Origin: Bradyrhizobium ivorense
GTDB lineage: Bacteria > Pseudomonadota > Alphaproteobacteria > Rhizobiales > Xanthobacteraceae
Direction: 5' to 3'
Assembly: GCF_900696085.1 (NCBI RefSeq)
Contig: NZ_CAADFC020000030.1
Span: forward strand, 163,309 to 227,308
DNA length: 64,000 nt
Within the stretch, counting starts at the first letter, position 1. Every line of letters begins with the position of its first letter. Of this stretch, positions 7,973-16,473 are shown piece by piece. A program made the translations under genes and the position numbers. Under the pieces are notes generated by a model that was not told where the DNA came from, did not search any database, and saw nothing but the letters and a program-made list of their open reading frames with translations.

Positions 7973-9191
7973 TTCGGTTGTCCTGGCGATTGTCCCGGGA
8001 TTCTTCCGTTTCCAGCGTGCCGCCGGCAAAATTGCGATACAGGAAGCGGTTCTGGCTGGCCGCGGACTCCCGCTCGGCCTGCTTGAAGATCTCCTCATGC
8101 CGCGGCGACAGCGCGCAGGCCGGATCGGTGTTGCCGGCATCGCCGGTCAGCGCAAAGGCCTGGCAGCGGCAGCCGCCGTAATCGACCTCGCGGAATTCGC
8201 AAGACTTGCACGGCTCCGGCATCCAGCCGGTGCCGCGATAGCGGTTGAAAGCTTCCGAGTTCTGCCAGATCCAGGCGATCGAATGGTTCGAGCGCACCGA
8301 TTCGAATTCCAGTCCGGTGATGCTTTCGGCGGCATGGCACGGCAGCACCTTGCCGGCCGGCGAGATGTTGAAGAACTGGCGGCCCCAGCCGCCCATGCAC
8401 TTCTTCGGCCGCAGCGCGTAGTAGTCGGGGACGACGTAATCGATCGCCAGCGTGCCCTTCAGCCGCGCCTGCGCCTCCTCGACGATGCGGCTGGTCTCCT
8501 CGATCTGCGCGATGGTCGGCATCAGCGCGGCGCGGTTCTTCAGCGCCCAGCCGTAATACTGCACATTGGCGACCTCGAGCCGGTCGGCGTCGAGATCGAC
8601 CGCCATCTGGATGATGTCGGGGAGTTGATGCAGGTTCTGCCGGTGCATCACCGCGTTCACCGTGAGCGGCATTTCAAGCTCGCGCGTCCATTTCGCGACT
8701 TCGAGCTTCTTCCGGTGCGCGTCCTTCAACCCGGCGACGCGGTCGGCAACGGCCGGCTCGTTGCCCTGAAAGCTGATCTGCACATGGCTGAGGCCGGCAT
8801 CCGCCAGCGCCGCGAGCTTGTCTTTGGTCAGCAGCACCGCCGAGGTGATCAGATTGGAATACAGCCCGACATCGCTGGCATGCTGCACCAGCTCGACGAT
8901 GTCCTTGCGCGCGGTCGGCTCGCCGCCGGAAAAATGGATCTGCAGCACGCCGAGCTCGGCGAGCTCGCTCAGCACCTTCTTCCATTCCCCAGTGGTGAGC
9001 TCGGTCGAGCCGCGGTCGAGCTCGACCGGGTTGGAGCAGTAAGGGCATTGCAGCGGGCAGCGGTGCGTGATCTCGAGCAGAACCGCGAGCGGGATGCCGT
9101 AGGTCTCGGCCGCCGAGCGGCGGCTCTCCAGCACGGCGAGCCCGTCGCTCGGGCCTGGCGGTGTCTTGTTGTCGGCGAGCGTGTCACTCAT
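7962..9191 (-). CDS. pqqE: PqqA peptide cyclase (radical SAM/SPASM)
   Basis: 409 residues. Forms the carbon-carbon bond between the Glu and Tyr side chains of PqqA, the first committed step of pyrroloquinoline quinone synthesis, with PqqD as peptide chaperone. The radical SAM cluster motif CPLQCPYCSNP lies near residues 45-55, followed by the SAM-binding FSGGEPTARKDI. The C-terminal SPASM region holds the cysteines for auxiliary clusters (KKCMGGWG, VLPCHAAES, EPCKSCEFR, GGCRCQAF, NTDPACALS). It overlaps pqqD by four bases (ATGA) and the iminopeptidase by 11. The residues after the last cysteine form a polar tail with several Arg and Asn that is probably dispensable. Confidence 0.97.
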   Translation of the reverse strand: MSDTLADNKTPPGPSDGLAVLESRRSAAETYGIPLAVLLEITHRCPLQCPYCSNPVELDRGSTELTTGEWKKVLSELAELGVLQIHFSGGEPTARKDIVELVQHASDVGLYSNLITSAVLLTKDKLAALADAGLSHVQISFQGNEPAVADRVAGLKDAHRKKLEVAKWTRELEMPLTVNAVMHRQNLHQLPDIIQMAVDLDADRLEVANVQYYGWALKNRAALMPTIAQIEETSRIVEEAQARLKGTLAIDYVVPDYYALRPKKCMGGWGRQFFNISPAGKVLPCHAAESITGLEFESVRSNHSIAWIWQNSEAFNRYRGTGWMPEPCKSCEFREVDYGGCRCQAFALTGDAGNTDPACALSPRHEEIFKQAERESAASQNRFLYRNFAGGTLETEESRDNRQDNRNGA

Positions 9192-9496
9192 GCTGTGCTC
9201 TCGCGCGCTTCGGTGAGAAAGCCCTTGTCGGCCAGGTCCTGCAGCATCGCGACCACGTCAATTGCGATCGCCTCGCGCGGCGCTGCGTATTTTTCCGCAA
9301 GCATGTCGACCATGTCAGCCACGCTGCGCACGCCGTCGCAGAGCTGCAGCACCTCGACCGCGATCTCGTCCGGCGCCAGCACGCGCTCCGGCGCCAGGAT
9401 CACCCAAACCTGCCGCGTCTCGTCGAATTTCAGCTTGGCATGGCGCGGCAGTTTTGGCCGGCTGGTCTCGCTGACGCTGATGTTGCGGCTCGCCAT
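9188..9496 (-). CDS. pqqD: PQQ biosynthesis peptide chaperone
   Basis: 102-residue RRE-fold protein that binds the PqqA peptide and presents it to PqqE. The conserved core is visible: RPKLPRHAKLKFDETRQVW, LAPERVLAPDEIAVEVLQLC, then DGVRSVADMVDMLA. Length is normal for a stand-alone PqqD. It starts 9 bases after pqqC stops and its stop overlaps the pqqE start (ATGA), as in many rhizobial pqq operons. Confidence 0.96.
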   Translation of the reverse strand: MASRNISVSETSRPKLPRHAKLKFDETRQVWVILAPERVLAPDEIAVEVLQLCDGVRSVADMVDMLAEKYAAPREAIAIDVVAMLQDLADKGFLTEARESTA

Positions 9497-9505
9497 GTGT
9501 CGTTC

Positions 9506-10285
9506 CTAGCTCGTCTTCGGCACGAAGGCGCCGGGCGGAATGTGGCCGTCGACATAGGCGTGATACAGCGCGTCGAGCTGCACCCACAGCACGTTGGTCT
9601 TGAAGATCAGCGCGTTGCAGACCGCCTCGCGCTCGGCCGGCGTTCTGGCGTGCTGCTTGACGTAGTCGAGCGCAAAGCCGGCATCGCGCGGCGCCTGGGT
9701 CAGGCGGCGGCTGAAATAGCTCATGATGTCGGGATTGACGAAGTCGTAGTGCTTCAGCATCCCCGAGATGCGTTCCTCGTGCAGGTTCGGCGCGAACAGT
9801 TCAGTGAGCGAGGAGGCGATCGCCTCCAGCGGCGTGCGGTCGCGGCAGAAATGCACGTAAGCTTCGACCGCAAAGCGCGTCGCCGGCAAAATGCCTTCAG
9901 TGGATTCCACATAGGCGGTGTCGAGGCCGAGGCCCTCGGTCAGCTTGAGCCAGCGCTCGATGCCGCCCTCGGTGCCGAGATCGCCGTCATGATCCTCGAT
10001 GCGGTGGCGCCATTCGACGCGGGTGTTGCGATCGCGGAAGCGCGAGATCACCATCGCGTCCTTCAGCGGGATCGTGCTCTGGTAGTAATAGCGGTTCAGC
10101 GCCCAGGCCTGCACCTGGCCCTTGTTGAGCTTGCCGCCGTGCAGCAGGCGGTGGAACGGGTGCAGGCTGTGATAGCGCGTCGCGCCGATGGTGCGCAGCG
10201 TCGCTTCCATCTCCTCGGCTGAATCGAGCGTGATGCCCTTGCCGATCGAGAGCGCCGTCATCCCATTGGTAGGCACCACATTCAC
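9506..10285 (-). CDS. pqqC: pyrroloquinoline-quinone synthase
   Basis: 259-residue cofactor-free oxidase that performs the final ring closure and eight-electron oxidation yielding PQQ. Conserved family segments are present: RYHSLHPFHRLLHGGKLNKG, WALNRYYYQSTIPLKD, RRIEDHDGD-like RHRIEDHDGDLGTEGG, and the histidine/tyrosine-rich SSLTELFAPNLHEERISGM. The start is a GTG overlapping the pqqB stop (GTGA), with GGAG eight bases upstream. An ATG nine codons later (MTALSIGKG) is a possible alternative start. Confidence 0.96.
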   Translation of the reverse strand: MNVVPTNGMTALSIGKGITLDSAEEMEATLRTIGATRYHSLHPFHRLLHGGKLNKGQVQAWALNRYYYQSTIPLKDAMVISRFRDRNTRVEWRHRIEDHDGDLGTEGGIERWLKLTEGLGLDTAYVESTEGILPATRFAVEAYVHFCRDRTPLEAIASSLTELFAPNLHEERISGMLKHYDFVNPDIMSYFSRRLTQAPRDAGFALDYVKQHARTPAEREAVCNALIFKTNVLWVQLDALYHAYVDGHIPPGAFVPKTS

Positions 10286-11211
10286 AGCACGATCTCCGTT
10301 CCGTCGGAGGGAATCTGCCAGCCCGCCTGTTCTGCCGCCTTGCGCTCGGCCGAGGTCCCAAGCAGCGCCGGGTTGGAGTTGTTGATATGCAAAAACACTT
10401 TTCGTCCGATGTCGAGACCGGCGAGGCCTTCGATCGCGCCGTGCTCGCCCGACATCGAAATATGTCCCATACTCTGGCCGGTCTTGTTGCCGAGCCCGGC
10501 CGCCGCCAGTTCGTCGTCACGCCACACCGTGCCGTCGAAGAACACCAGCGGCGCACCCTTGATCCGCGCCTTCAGATCGTCGGTCACCCGCGCGCAGGCC
10601 GCCAGGAAGTAGAAATATTTGCCGCTGGCCTTGTCCGCAATACGCAGGCCCAGCGTATCGCCGACGCCGTCGCGGCCTGCCGGATGTGCGGTGCCCTCGA
10701 GATACCAGGCGCCCTTGCCGGGAACCTCGAACGGCAGCACCTCGAGCCCGGACGGCGATCCGTCGGGCAGGGCAGGTTCAAAGGCCTGATCGACCGCGAT
10801 CGGCTGGCGCTTGACGTTCTTCTCGTTCAGCACGTTGAAGACGCTGTTGGAGCGCAGGATCGCCAGCACCCGCTCATGCGCATAGATCGAAAACGGCGAA
10901 CCCTCGCGCATCGACAACAGCCCCGCGACCGCATCGATCTCGCCATTGGTGAGGATCACGCCCGCGATCGGCGTGTGGCGCAGCGCGCCGGCCTTTGGAT
11001 GCAATTGCGCCGTTGCGATCAATTGCTGGCGCAGATCGGGCGAGGCGTTGACCAGGAACCAGTGCGCGCCGTCGCCGCTGAATGCGATCGAGGCTTGCGT
11101 GCTCTGCAGTTCCGGATGGTCGCTTCGTGCCGCCCTGCAATTCGGGCAACCGCAGTTCCACTGCGGAACGCCGCCACCTGCTGCGGCACCCAGGACGACG
11201 ACACGAAGCAT
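10282..11211 (-). CDS. pqqB: PQQ biosynthesis protein B (metallo-beta-lactamase fold)
   Basis: 309 residues. PqqB hydroxylates the cross-linked Glu-Tyr intermediate during PQQ synthesis. The typical N-terminus VVVLGAAAGGGVPQWNCGC includes the two-cysteine zinc site with CPNC. Further conserved pieces are NASPDLRQQL, ILTNGEIDAVAGLLSMREG, and SMGHISMSGEHGAIEGL near the end. Length is normal (~300-310). It is separated from pqqA by 157 bases, the only sizeable gap inside the operon, and its stop overlaps the pqqC start. Confidence 0.97.
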   Translation of the reverse strand: MLRVVVLGAAAGGGVPQWNCGCPNCRAARSDHPELQSTQASIAFSGDGAHWFLVNASPDLRQQLIATAQLHPKAGALRHTPIAGVILTNGEIDAVAGLLSMREGSPFSIYAHERVLAILRSNSVFNVLNEKNVKRQPIAVDQAFEPALPDGSPSGLEVLPFEVPGKGAWYLEGTAHPAGRDGVGDTLGLRIADKASGKYFYFLAACARVTDDLKARIKGAPLVFFDGTVWRDDELAAAGLGNKTGQSMGHISMSGEHGAIEGLAGLDIGRKVFLHINNSNPALLGTSAERKAAEQAGWQIPSDGTEIVL

Positions 11212-11368
11212 GATCCGTCTCCCGGAGAATCAGAGCCCAAGCGAGTCAGAGCCCAGAAACGTTACGAGGTGGAGCCCGGGTCTGAGCTGCACTCCCTTGC
11301 TCGGGAGCGCGCGCCACGCCCGGACGTCCACCTGCGCTAAACGCTAAACGTGTAGAGGGCGCTGCCGC

Positions 11369-11449
11369 TTACTTGCGGGTGGCGCACATATACATATTGA
11401 TTTCCATGCCGACCGACACTTCGACGATCTTCGGTGCTTTCCAGGCCAT
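11369..11449 (-). CDS. pqqA: PQQ precursor peptide PqqA
   Basis: 26-residue ribosomal precursor of PQQ. The translation MAWKAPKIVEVSVGMEINMY then MCATRK has the diagnostic Glu16-x3-Tyr20 pair that PqqE cross-links. A strong ribosome-binding site (AAGGAG seven bases before ATG at 11449) fits the high expression expected of a consumed precursor. It is the first gene of the minus-strand pqq operon. The 157-base spacer to pqqB may allow more PqqA than downstream enzymes; I saw no clear terminator in it. Confidence 0.97.
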   Translation of the reverse strand: MAWKAPKIVEVSVGMEINMYMCATRK

Positions 11450-11760
11450 TTGGCTCTCCTTATTGCGACCGGACGACTTCCGCCCTGCGGACTAAAGTAC
11501 TGCCGTCAAAAAAGTTCGCCACCTAAATTTTTTGCAAGGTTGCCTTGCCCGGTGCATGCTGCGTTGCGGCATGCAAATTCCCCCCGCTCACGTCATTGTG
11601 CGCGCCTTTGCCTCAAAAGCCCGTGGCATCAGACGTTTTTCCTGTTGTTCGCCATACGGTGAATGGTGATCTTGGGTTAAGGAGGGTCCTCCCAAGGTCC
11701 TGGTGACGATCTCGCGCCTTCGGCGACGAGGAGCGCATAACTGAAGCCGAGTTCAGCCCG
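11450..11760. promoter_or_regulatory. divergent promoter region of the pqq operon, with two inverted repeats
   Basis: This 311-base gap separates pqqA (minus) from a DUF6894 gene (plus) and shows no gene. Two close dyads lie 85-130 bases upstream of pqqA: GCAAGG-TTG-CCTTGC at 11534-11548 (six-base perfect arms) and TGCATGC-TGCGTTGCG-GCATGCA at 11553-11575 (seven-base perfect arms). Either could be an operator or a leader hairpin. An AT-rich AAATTTTTTGCAA lies beside the first. No sigma-factor consensus could be assigned with confidence. Confidence 0.4.
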
Positions 11761-12018
11761 ATGCCACGCTATTTCTTCAACACCCGTATCGGCGACGAGC
11801 TGATTTCCGACCCTGACGGCGAGATTCTGCGGGATCCCGACCGCGCCTGGGAAATGGCGCGGGCGATGATCCGCGAGCTGCTCAAGACCGAGGGCGCCGA
11901 CGGCGCCCTGCTCAGCGCGGTCATCGAGGTGACCGACGACGACGGCGAGATCGTGCTGGAGTTTCCGTTCACGGAGGCGATCCTCGACCGCCCGGACCGC
12001 TCGATCACCCGGCATTGA
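11761..12018 (+). CDS. small DUF6894-like protein
   Basis: 85-residue acidic protein starting MPRYFFNTRIGDELISDPDG. The MPRYFF start, the short Asp-rich strand, and a helix that begins DPDRAWEMARAMIRELL are the pattern of the DUF6894 family, which is abundant in Bradyrhizobium and has no known function. A distant paralogue sits at 59238-59471. It is transcribed divergently from pqqA and precedes the PQQ-dependent dehydrogenase, though 168 bases separate them. Start is the only ATG that gives the family N-terminus. Confidence 0.75.
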   Translation: MPRYFFNTRIGDELISDPDGEILRDPDRAWEMARAMIRELLKTEGADGALLSAVIEVTDDDGEIVLEFPFTEAILDRPDRSITRH

Positions 12019-12186
12019 CGCGCGCCGAAGTTGCAGCGCGGCCCGAATGTGCTGGCGCACGCTCAATATTCGGTACGTTTCCGGTTGCATTTGTCCGGAC
12101 AAATTCGCAAGACTATCAAACTCCGGAAAGCCGCCGGCGCCGGCATCGGTGCCAAGGAAGACGGCTTCCGTTCAGGGGAGAACAGC

Positions 12187-13461
12187 ATGATCCGTTATTC
12201 GTTCGCGCCGCGCAGCCTGTTGCTGGCGGGCGCTTTCTTTGGTGCATTCACGCTCGGTGCTGCGGCGCAGCAGCCCGCCAGCCCGCCCGCTGCAGGCGCC
12301 GCACCGGCCGCGCAGCCGCTGCCGCCGGGATCGCCGCTGATCGGGCGTCCGGACAATGAGGCCGCCGCCAAGCTCGCCCCGGTTGCGCCGCCGCCGCTGC
12401 CGGCCGCGCCCGACAAGCTGCCGCTCGCCAAGCTCAAGGTGCCGGCCGGCTTCAATGTCGAGGTCTATGCCGCCGGCATGGCCAATGCGCGCTCGCTCGC
12501 GCTCAGCGACAAGGGCACGGTGTTCGTCGGCAGCCGCCTCGTCGACAAAGTCTATGCTATCGTCAACAAGGACGGCAAACGCTCGGTCAAGGTGGTCGCC
12601 TCGGGGCTCTACCGGCCGAACGGCGTCGCCTTCAAGGACGGCACGCTCTACATCGCCGAACTGTCGAAGGTCTCCAAGATCGACAACATCGATGACGTGC
12701 TGGACAACCCGCCGAAGCCGACCTTGATCTATGACAAGCTGCCGAAGGACGAGGCCCATGGCTGGAAGTTCATCGCCATCGGTCCCGACAACAAGCTCTA
12801 CGTCCCGGTCGGCCAGCCCGGCAACGTCGTGCTGCATGACGACGCCCACGGCCAGATCCGCCGCATGAATCTCGACGGCTCAGGCGCCGAGGTCTATGCG
12901 CTCGGCGTCCGCAACACCGTCGGCTTCGACTGGAATCCCGAGACCAAGCAGATGTACTTCACCGACAACGGCCGCGACTGGCTGTCGGAGACGGTGCCGG
13001 AGGACGAGCTCAACCGCGTCACCAAGGCCGGCGAGCATTTCGGCGCGCCCTATTGCCTGCAGGGCAATATCATCGACCAGGAGCTTGGCTGGGGCAAGGA
13101 CTGCAAGGACTACACCGCGCCGGTCGGGCTGATGGGCCCGCACACCGCGGCGCTCGGCATGCGCTTCTACACCGGAAGCCAGTTCCCGAAGAGCTACAAG
13201 AACGCGATCTTCGTCGCGCGCCACGGCTCCTGGAACAAGTCGAAGAAGCAGGGCGGCGACGTCGTCGTGGTCAAGCTGAACAAGGACGGTACCGTGAAGT
13301 CGATGGAGCCGTTCATGACCGGCTTCCTCGAGGACAACAAGTATATCGGCCGCCCGGTCGATGTGATGCTGCTCAAGGACGGCTCGATGCTGGTCTCCGA
13401 CGACTGGAACGGCGCGGTCTACCGCGTCAGCTACGGCAAGCCGAAGGTCGCGAACCAGTAA
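12187..13461 (+). CDS. PQQ-dependent sugar (sorbosone-type) dehydrogenase
   Basis: 424-residue exported beta-propeller enzyme of the L-sorbosone/glucose dehydrogenase family, expected to oxidise a sugar or aldose in the periplasm with PQQ as cofactor. A signal peptide ends near GAAAQQ (residue ~28) and is followed by an Ala/Pro-rich linker to residue ~80. The propeller begins LKVPAGFNVEVYAAGMANAR and contains LYRPNGVAFKDGTLYIAE, VLHDDAHGQIRRMNLDGSG, LGVRNTVGFDWNPET and a closing GRPVDVMLLKDGSMLVSDDW. The start at 12187 has CAGGGGAGAACAGC upstream. The position opposite pqqABCDE and directly ahead of a cytochrome c gene supports PQQ use. The substrate is unknown. Confidence 0.88.
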   Translation: MIRYSFAPRSLLLAGAFFGAFTLGAAAQQPASPPAAGAAPAAQPLPPGSPLIGRPDNEAAAKLAPVAPPPLPAAPDKLPLAKLKVPAGFNVEVYAAGMANARSLALSDKGTVFVGSRLVDKVYAIVNKDGKRSVKVVASGLYRPNGVAFKDGTLYIAELSKVSKIDNIDDVLDNPPKPTLIYDKLPKDEAHGWKFIAIGPDNKLYVPVGQPGNVVLHDDAHGQIRRMNLDGSGAEVYALGVRNTVGFDWNPETKQMYFTDNGRDWLSETVPEDELNRVTKAGEHFGAPYCLQGNIIDQELGWGKDCKDYTAPVGLMGPHTAALGMRFYTGSQFPKSYKNAIFVARHGSWNKSKKQGGDVVVVKLNKDGTVKSMEPFMTGFLEDNKYIGRPVDVMLLKDGSMLVSDDWNGAVYRVSYGKPKVANQ

Positions 13462-13471
13462 CAACCATCAA

Positions 13472-13553
13472 CGTCATTCCGGGGCGATGCGCAGCATCGA
13501 ACCCGGAATCTCGAGATTCCGGGTCTGGCGCTTGCGCACCAGCCCGGAATGAC
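13472..13553. repeat. palindromic repeat, family A copy 1
   Basis: Bounded by CGTCATTCCGGGG and CCCGGAATGACG, with an inner perfect palindrome CCCGGAATCTCGAGATTCCG. It fills the gap between the dehydrogenase and cytochrome genes. Related copies lie at 16343-16446 and 45774-45858. Confidence 0.85.
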
Positions 13554-13573
13554 GGAATTTTCAGGAGCGTCCA

Positions 13574-14143
13574 ATGCGTAATCCAATCATCCCCGCGCTC
13601 CTGCTTGCATTAACCTCCTTCCCATCCAATGCCGAAACCATCCAGGAGCGTGCCGTCGCGTGCCTTGCCTGTCACGGCGAGCGCGGCACGTCGGAGACCG
13701 AGAACACGCCCTCGCTCGGCGGCCAGCAGGCGCCCTATGGGCTGATCCAGCTGTTCATGTTCCGCGAGAAGCTGCGGGTGTTCGAGCCGATGAACGAGAT
13801 GGCAAAGCCGCTCACCGACGACGATCTGCGCGCCTTCTCCGACTTCATCGCCACGCTGCCGAAGCCTGCGCCGCCGGCGGACGCCGGCGACCCCGCGCGG
13901 ATGGCCAAGGGCCAGGCGCTGGCGCAGCAGAACCGCTGCAACACCTGCCACAACACCGATTATTCGGGCAAAGAGAACGTTCCGCGCATCGCCAACCAGC
14001 GCGAGGACTACCTCGCCAAGACGCTCGCCGAATACAAGGACAACACCCGCCACGGCTACGACGCCACCATGGCCGACGTGATGCAGCCGGTCGCTAAGGA
14101 GCAGATCGCCGATCTCGCCTATTACATCGCGCATGTCCGCTGA
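13574..14143 (+). CDS. dihaem cytochrome c (c4-like), periplasmic
   Basis: 189-residue exported electron carrier with a signal peptide ending near SNAE (residue ~20). There are two haem c attachment sites: CLACH at 30-34 and CNTCH in the second half. Methionines in MAKPL and MADVMQP are candidate sixth ligands. The twofold arrangement and length match cytochrome c4/class I dihaem proteins. It follows the PQQ-dependent sugar dehydrogenase by 112 bases, occupied by a palindromic repeat, and is a natural acceptor for that enzyme's electrons on the way to a terminal oxidase. Confidence 0.9.
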
Positions 14144-14209
14144 CCTGTCCGGGCCGCTGGCCATGTGCTCCGTGCGGCGCTAAAACGCCTCCGTCACACG
14201 GAGTGCGTT

Positions 14210-15601
14210 ATGCAGGATCTTTGGCGTCTGTCGGCGGCCGAGCTCGCCGGTCTCATCAAATCGAAGAAGGTTTCGGCGAAGGAGGCGGCAGAGGCGGGGC
14301 TGGCCCGGCTCGATGCGGTCAATCCGAAGATCAATGCGGTGGTCGATCACCGCCCGGACGACGTGCTGGCGCAGGCCGCGGCGGTCGATGCGGCGATTGC
14401 GCGCGGCGAGGAGGTCGGGCCGCTCGCCGGCGTGCCCGTCACCATCAAGGTCAATGTCGACCAGGAGGGCTATGCCACCACCAACGGGCTGAAGGCGCAG
14501 CGCGACGTCATCGCCAAGGTGGACAACCCGGTGGTCGCCAATCTGCGCAAGGCCGGCGCGGTGCTGCTCGGCCGCACCAACTGCCCGGCGGTGTCCTATC
14601 GCTGGTTCACCACCAATCTCATTCACGGCGACACCAAGAACCCGCGCGATCCCGGCATCACGCCGGGCGGCTCGTCGGGCGGCGCGGGCTCAGCGGTCGC
14701 GGCCGGCATCGGCCATATCGCCCACGGCACCGATATCGCCGGCTCGATCCGCTATCCGGCCTATGCCTGCGGCGTGCACGGCCTGCGGCCGAGCATGGGC
14801 CGCATCCCGGCGTTCAATGCGGCATTGCCGGAGCGTCCGATCGGCCCGCAGATCAGCGCGGTCTCCGGCCCGCTGGCGCGCACGGTGAACGACCTGCGCA
14901 TCTCGCTGGCGGCAATGGCGGCGCCGGATTATCGCGATCCCTGGTACGCGCCGGTGCCGCTGGTGGGGCCGCCGCGCGAGAAGCGCGTCGCGATGTGCCT
15001 CAATCCCGGCGGCCTCAACCCGGTCTCCGACGTGGTCGCTGCAGTGGCTGACGCCGGCAAACGGCTGCAAGCGGCCGGTTGGACCGTCGAGGAGATCGAC
15101 GATACGCCGTCGTTGCGTGAGGCCGCCGAAATCCAGACCCGGCTCTGGCTCGGCGACGGCTACGAGGCCCAGCTCGCCTTTGCCGAGCGCGAGGGCGATC
15201 CCGGCGCGCTTGCCTGCCTGCGCGGCGTGCGCGCAAGAGTGCATCCGTTCGACCTGTCGCAGGCGCTGGCCCGCCGTGCGACGCTGACCCGCGAATGGTT
15301 CGGCTTCTTCGAAAAATATCCGGTACTGCTGATGCCGGTGTCAGGCGAATTGCCATTCCCCGATCATCTCGACCGCAAGGACGAGGCGTCGTTCGCGCGG
15401 GTCTGGCATGCGCAACTGCCGCAGATTGCAATCCCCTTCATGGGGCTTCCGGGCCTTGTCGTCTCCACCGGCCTTGTCGGACGGATTCCCGTCGGCGTGC
15501 AGCTCGTGGCGGGCCGCTATCGCGAAGATCTCTGCCTGGCTGCGGGCGAAGCAGTGGAAGCGGGCGGCACGCCGTCCGCGCCAATCGATCCGGTGACCTG
15601 A
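14210..15601 (+). CDS. amidase (amidase-signature family)
   Basis: 463-residue cytoplasmic hydrolase of the amidase-signature family. The Ser-cisSer-Lys triad is visible: Lys in VPVTIKVNVDQEG, the Gly/Ser-rich loop ITPGGSSGGAGSAVAAG, and the nucleophilic Ser in GTDIAGSIRYPA. Length is usual (~450-490). The ATG at 14210 (MQDLWRLSAAEL) was chosen because homologues begin with this helix and GGAG precedes it; an in-frame ATG lies 15 codons upstream. The stop is one base from the glutathione peroxidase start, so the two form an operon with the DUF3297 gene. The substrate cannot be told; GatA is unlikely without gatB or gatC neighbours. Confidence 0.9.
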   Translation: MQDLWRLSAAELAGLIKSKKVSAKEAAEAGLARLDAVNPKINAVVDHRPDDVLAQAAAVDAAIARGEEVGPLAGVPVTIKVNVDQEGYATTNGLKAQRDVIAKVDNPVVANLRKAGAVLLGRTNCPAVSYRWFTTNLIHGDTKNPRDPGITPGGSSGGAGSAVAAGIGHIAHGTDIAGSIRYPAYACGVHGLRPSMGRIPAFNAALPERPIGPQISAVSGPLARTVNDLRISLAAMAAPDYRDPWYAPVPLVGPPREKRVAMCLNPGGLNPVSDVVAAVADAGKRLQAAGWTVEEIDDTPSLREAAEIQTRLWLGDGYEAQLAFAEREGDPGALACLRGVRARVHPFDLSQALARRATLTREWFGFFEKYPVLLMPVSGELPFPDHLDRKDEASFARVWHAQLPQIAIPFMGLPGLVVSTGLVGRIPVGVQLVAGRYREDLCLAAGEAVEAGGTPSAPIDPVT

Positions 15602-15602
15602 G

Positions 15603-16079
15603 ATGCCGACGGTCTACGATTTCAGTGCAAAGTCGCTCGCGGGCGAGGACATATCGCTGCAGCGCTTCGAGAACCAGGTGCTGCTGATCGTCAACACCGC
15701 GAGCGCCTGTGGCTTCACCCCGCAATACAAGGGCCTGCAGGAGCTGTACGCCGATCTGTCGCCGCGCGGCTTTGCCGTGCTCGGCTTTCCCTGCAACCAG
15801 TTCGGCGCGCAGGAGCCGGGCGATGCGAAACAGATCGCGGAGTTCTGCGAGACCAAATACGCCGTGACGTTTCCGATGTTCGCCAAGATCGACGTCAACG
15901 GCAGCAACGCGCATCCATTGTACGAACACCTGAAGCGTGAGAAGTCGAGCCTGCTCGGACCCTCGATCAAATGGAATTTCACCAAGTTCCTGGTCGACCG
16001 GTCCGGCAAGGTGGTGGCGCGGCATGCGCCGACCGCCAGGCCCGAAGGATTGAGGAAGGAAATCGAGGCGTTGCTATGA
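15603..16079 (+). CDS. glutathione peroxidase family protein (Cys type)
   Basis: 158-residue thiol peroxidase that reduces hydroperoxides, in bacteria often using thioredoxin. Active-site motifs are complete: NTASACGFTPQY with peroxidatic Cys36, LGFPCNQFGAQEPG carrying the catalytic Gln and a second Cys, and KWNFTKFLVDRSG carrying the Trp and Asn. It lies between the amidase (one-base gap) and DUF3297 (four-base overlap), so it is cotranscribed with both. Confidence 0.95.
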   Translation: MPTVYDFSAKSLAGEDISLQRFENQVLLIVNTASACGFTPQYKGLQELYADLSPRGFAVLGFPCNQFGAQEPGDAKQIAEFCETKYAVTFPMFAKIDVNGSNAHPLYEHLKREKSSLLGPSIKWNFTKFLVDRSGKVVARHAPTARPEGLRKEIEALL

Positions 16080-16339
16080 GCGAGAACGACGACACCACCA
16101 ACCGGCCACTGCCGGACCGCCTCTCGGTCGATCCGAACAGCCCGTTCTACAACGCGGAGGTCCTGTCGCGCGACGTCGGCATCCGCTTCAAGGGCGTCGA
16201 GAAGACCAATGTCGAGGAATACTGCGTCAGCGAAGGCTGGGTGCGCGTCACCGCCGGCAATGCCAAGGACCGCCACGGCAATCCCCTGACCATCAAGGTG
16301 CACGGCCCGGTCGAGCCGTATTTCAGGGATAAGAAGTAG
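16076..16339 (+). CDS. DUF3297 family protein
   Basis: 87-residue protein starting MSENDDTTNRPLPDRLSVDP, with the conserved block RDVGIRFKGVEKTNVEEYCV and ending in GPVEPYFRDKK. This is the complete DUF3297 domain, a family of small proteobacterial proteins without assigned function that often sit beside glutathione-related genes. The start overlaps the peroxidase stop by four bases (ATGA). Confidence 0.9.
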   Translation: MSENDDTTNRPLPDRLSVDPNSPFYNAEVLSRDVGIRFKGVEKTNVEEYCVSEGWVRVTAGNAKDRHGNPLTIKVHGPVEPYFRDKK

Positions 16340-16342
16340 CAC

Positions 16343-16446
16343 CGTCATTCCGGGATGGTGCGCAAGCACCAGACCCGGAATCTCGAGATTCTCAGGTGCG
16401 CAATTGCGCACCATAGTTCGATGCTGCGCATCGCCCCGGAATGACG
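16343..16446. repeat. palindromic repeat, family A copy 2
   Basis: CGTCATTCCGGG at the left and CCCCGGAATGACG at the right, with inner GAATCTCGAGATTC. A 20-base insertion relative to copy 1 (GGTGCGCAATTGCGCACC, itself palindromic) makes this copy longer. Lies between DUF3297 and the tartrate dehydratase. Confidence 0.85.
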
Positions 16447-16473
16447 TGCCTAACAACCCCGAGAGTATTTCCC

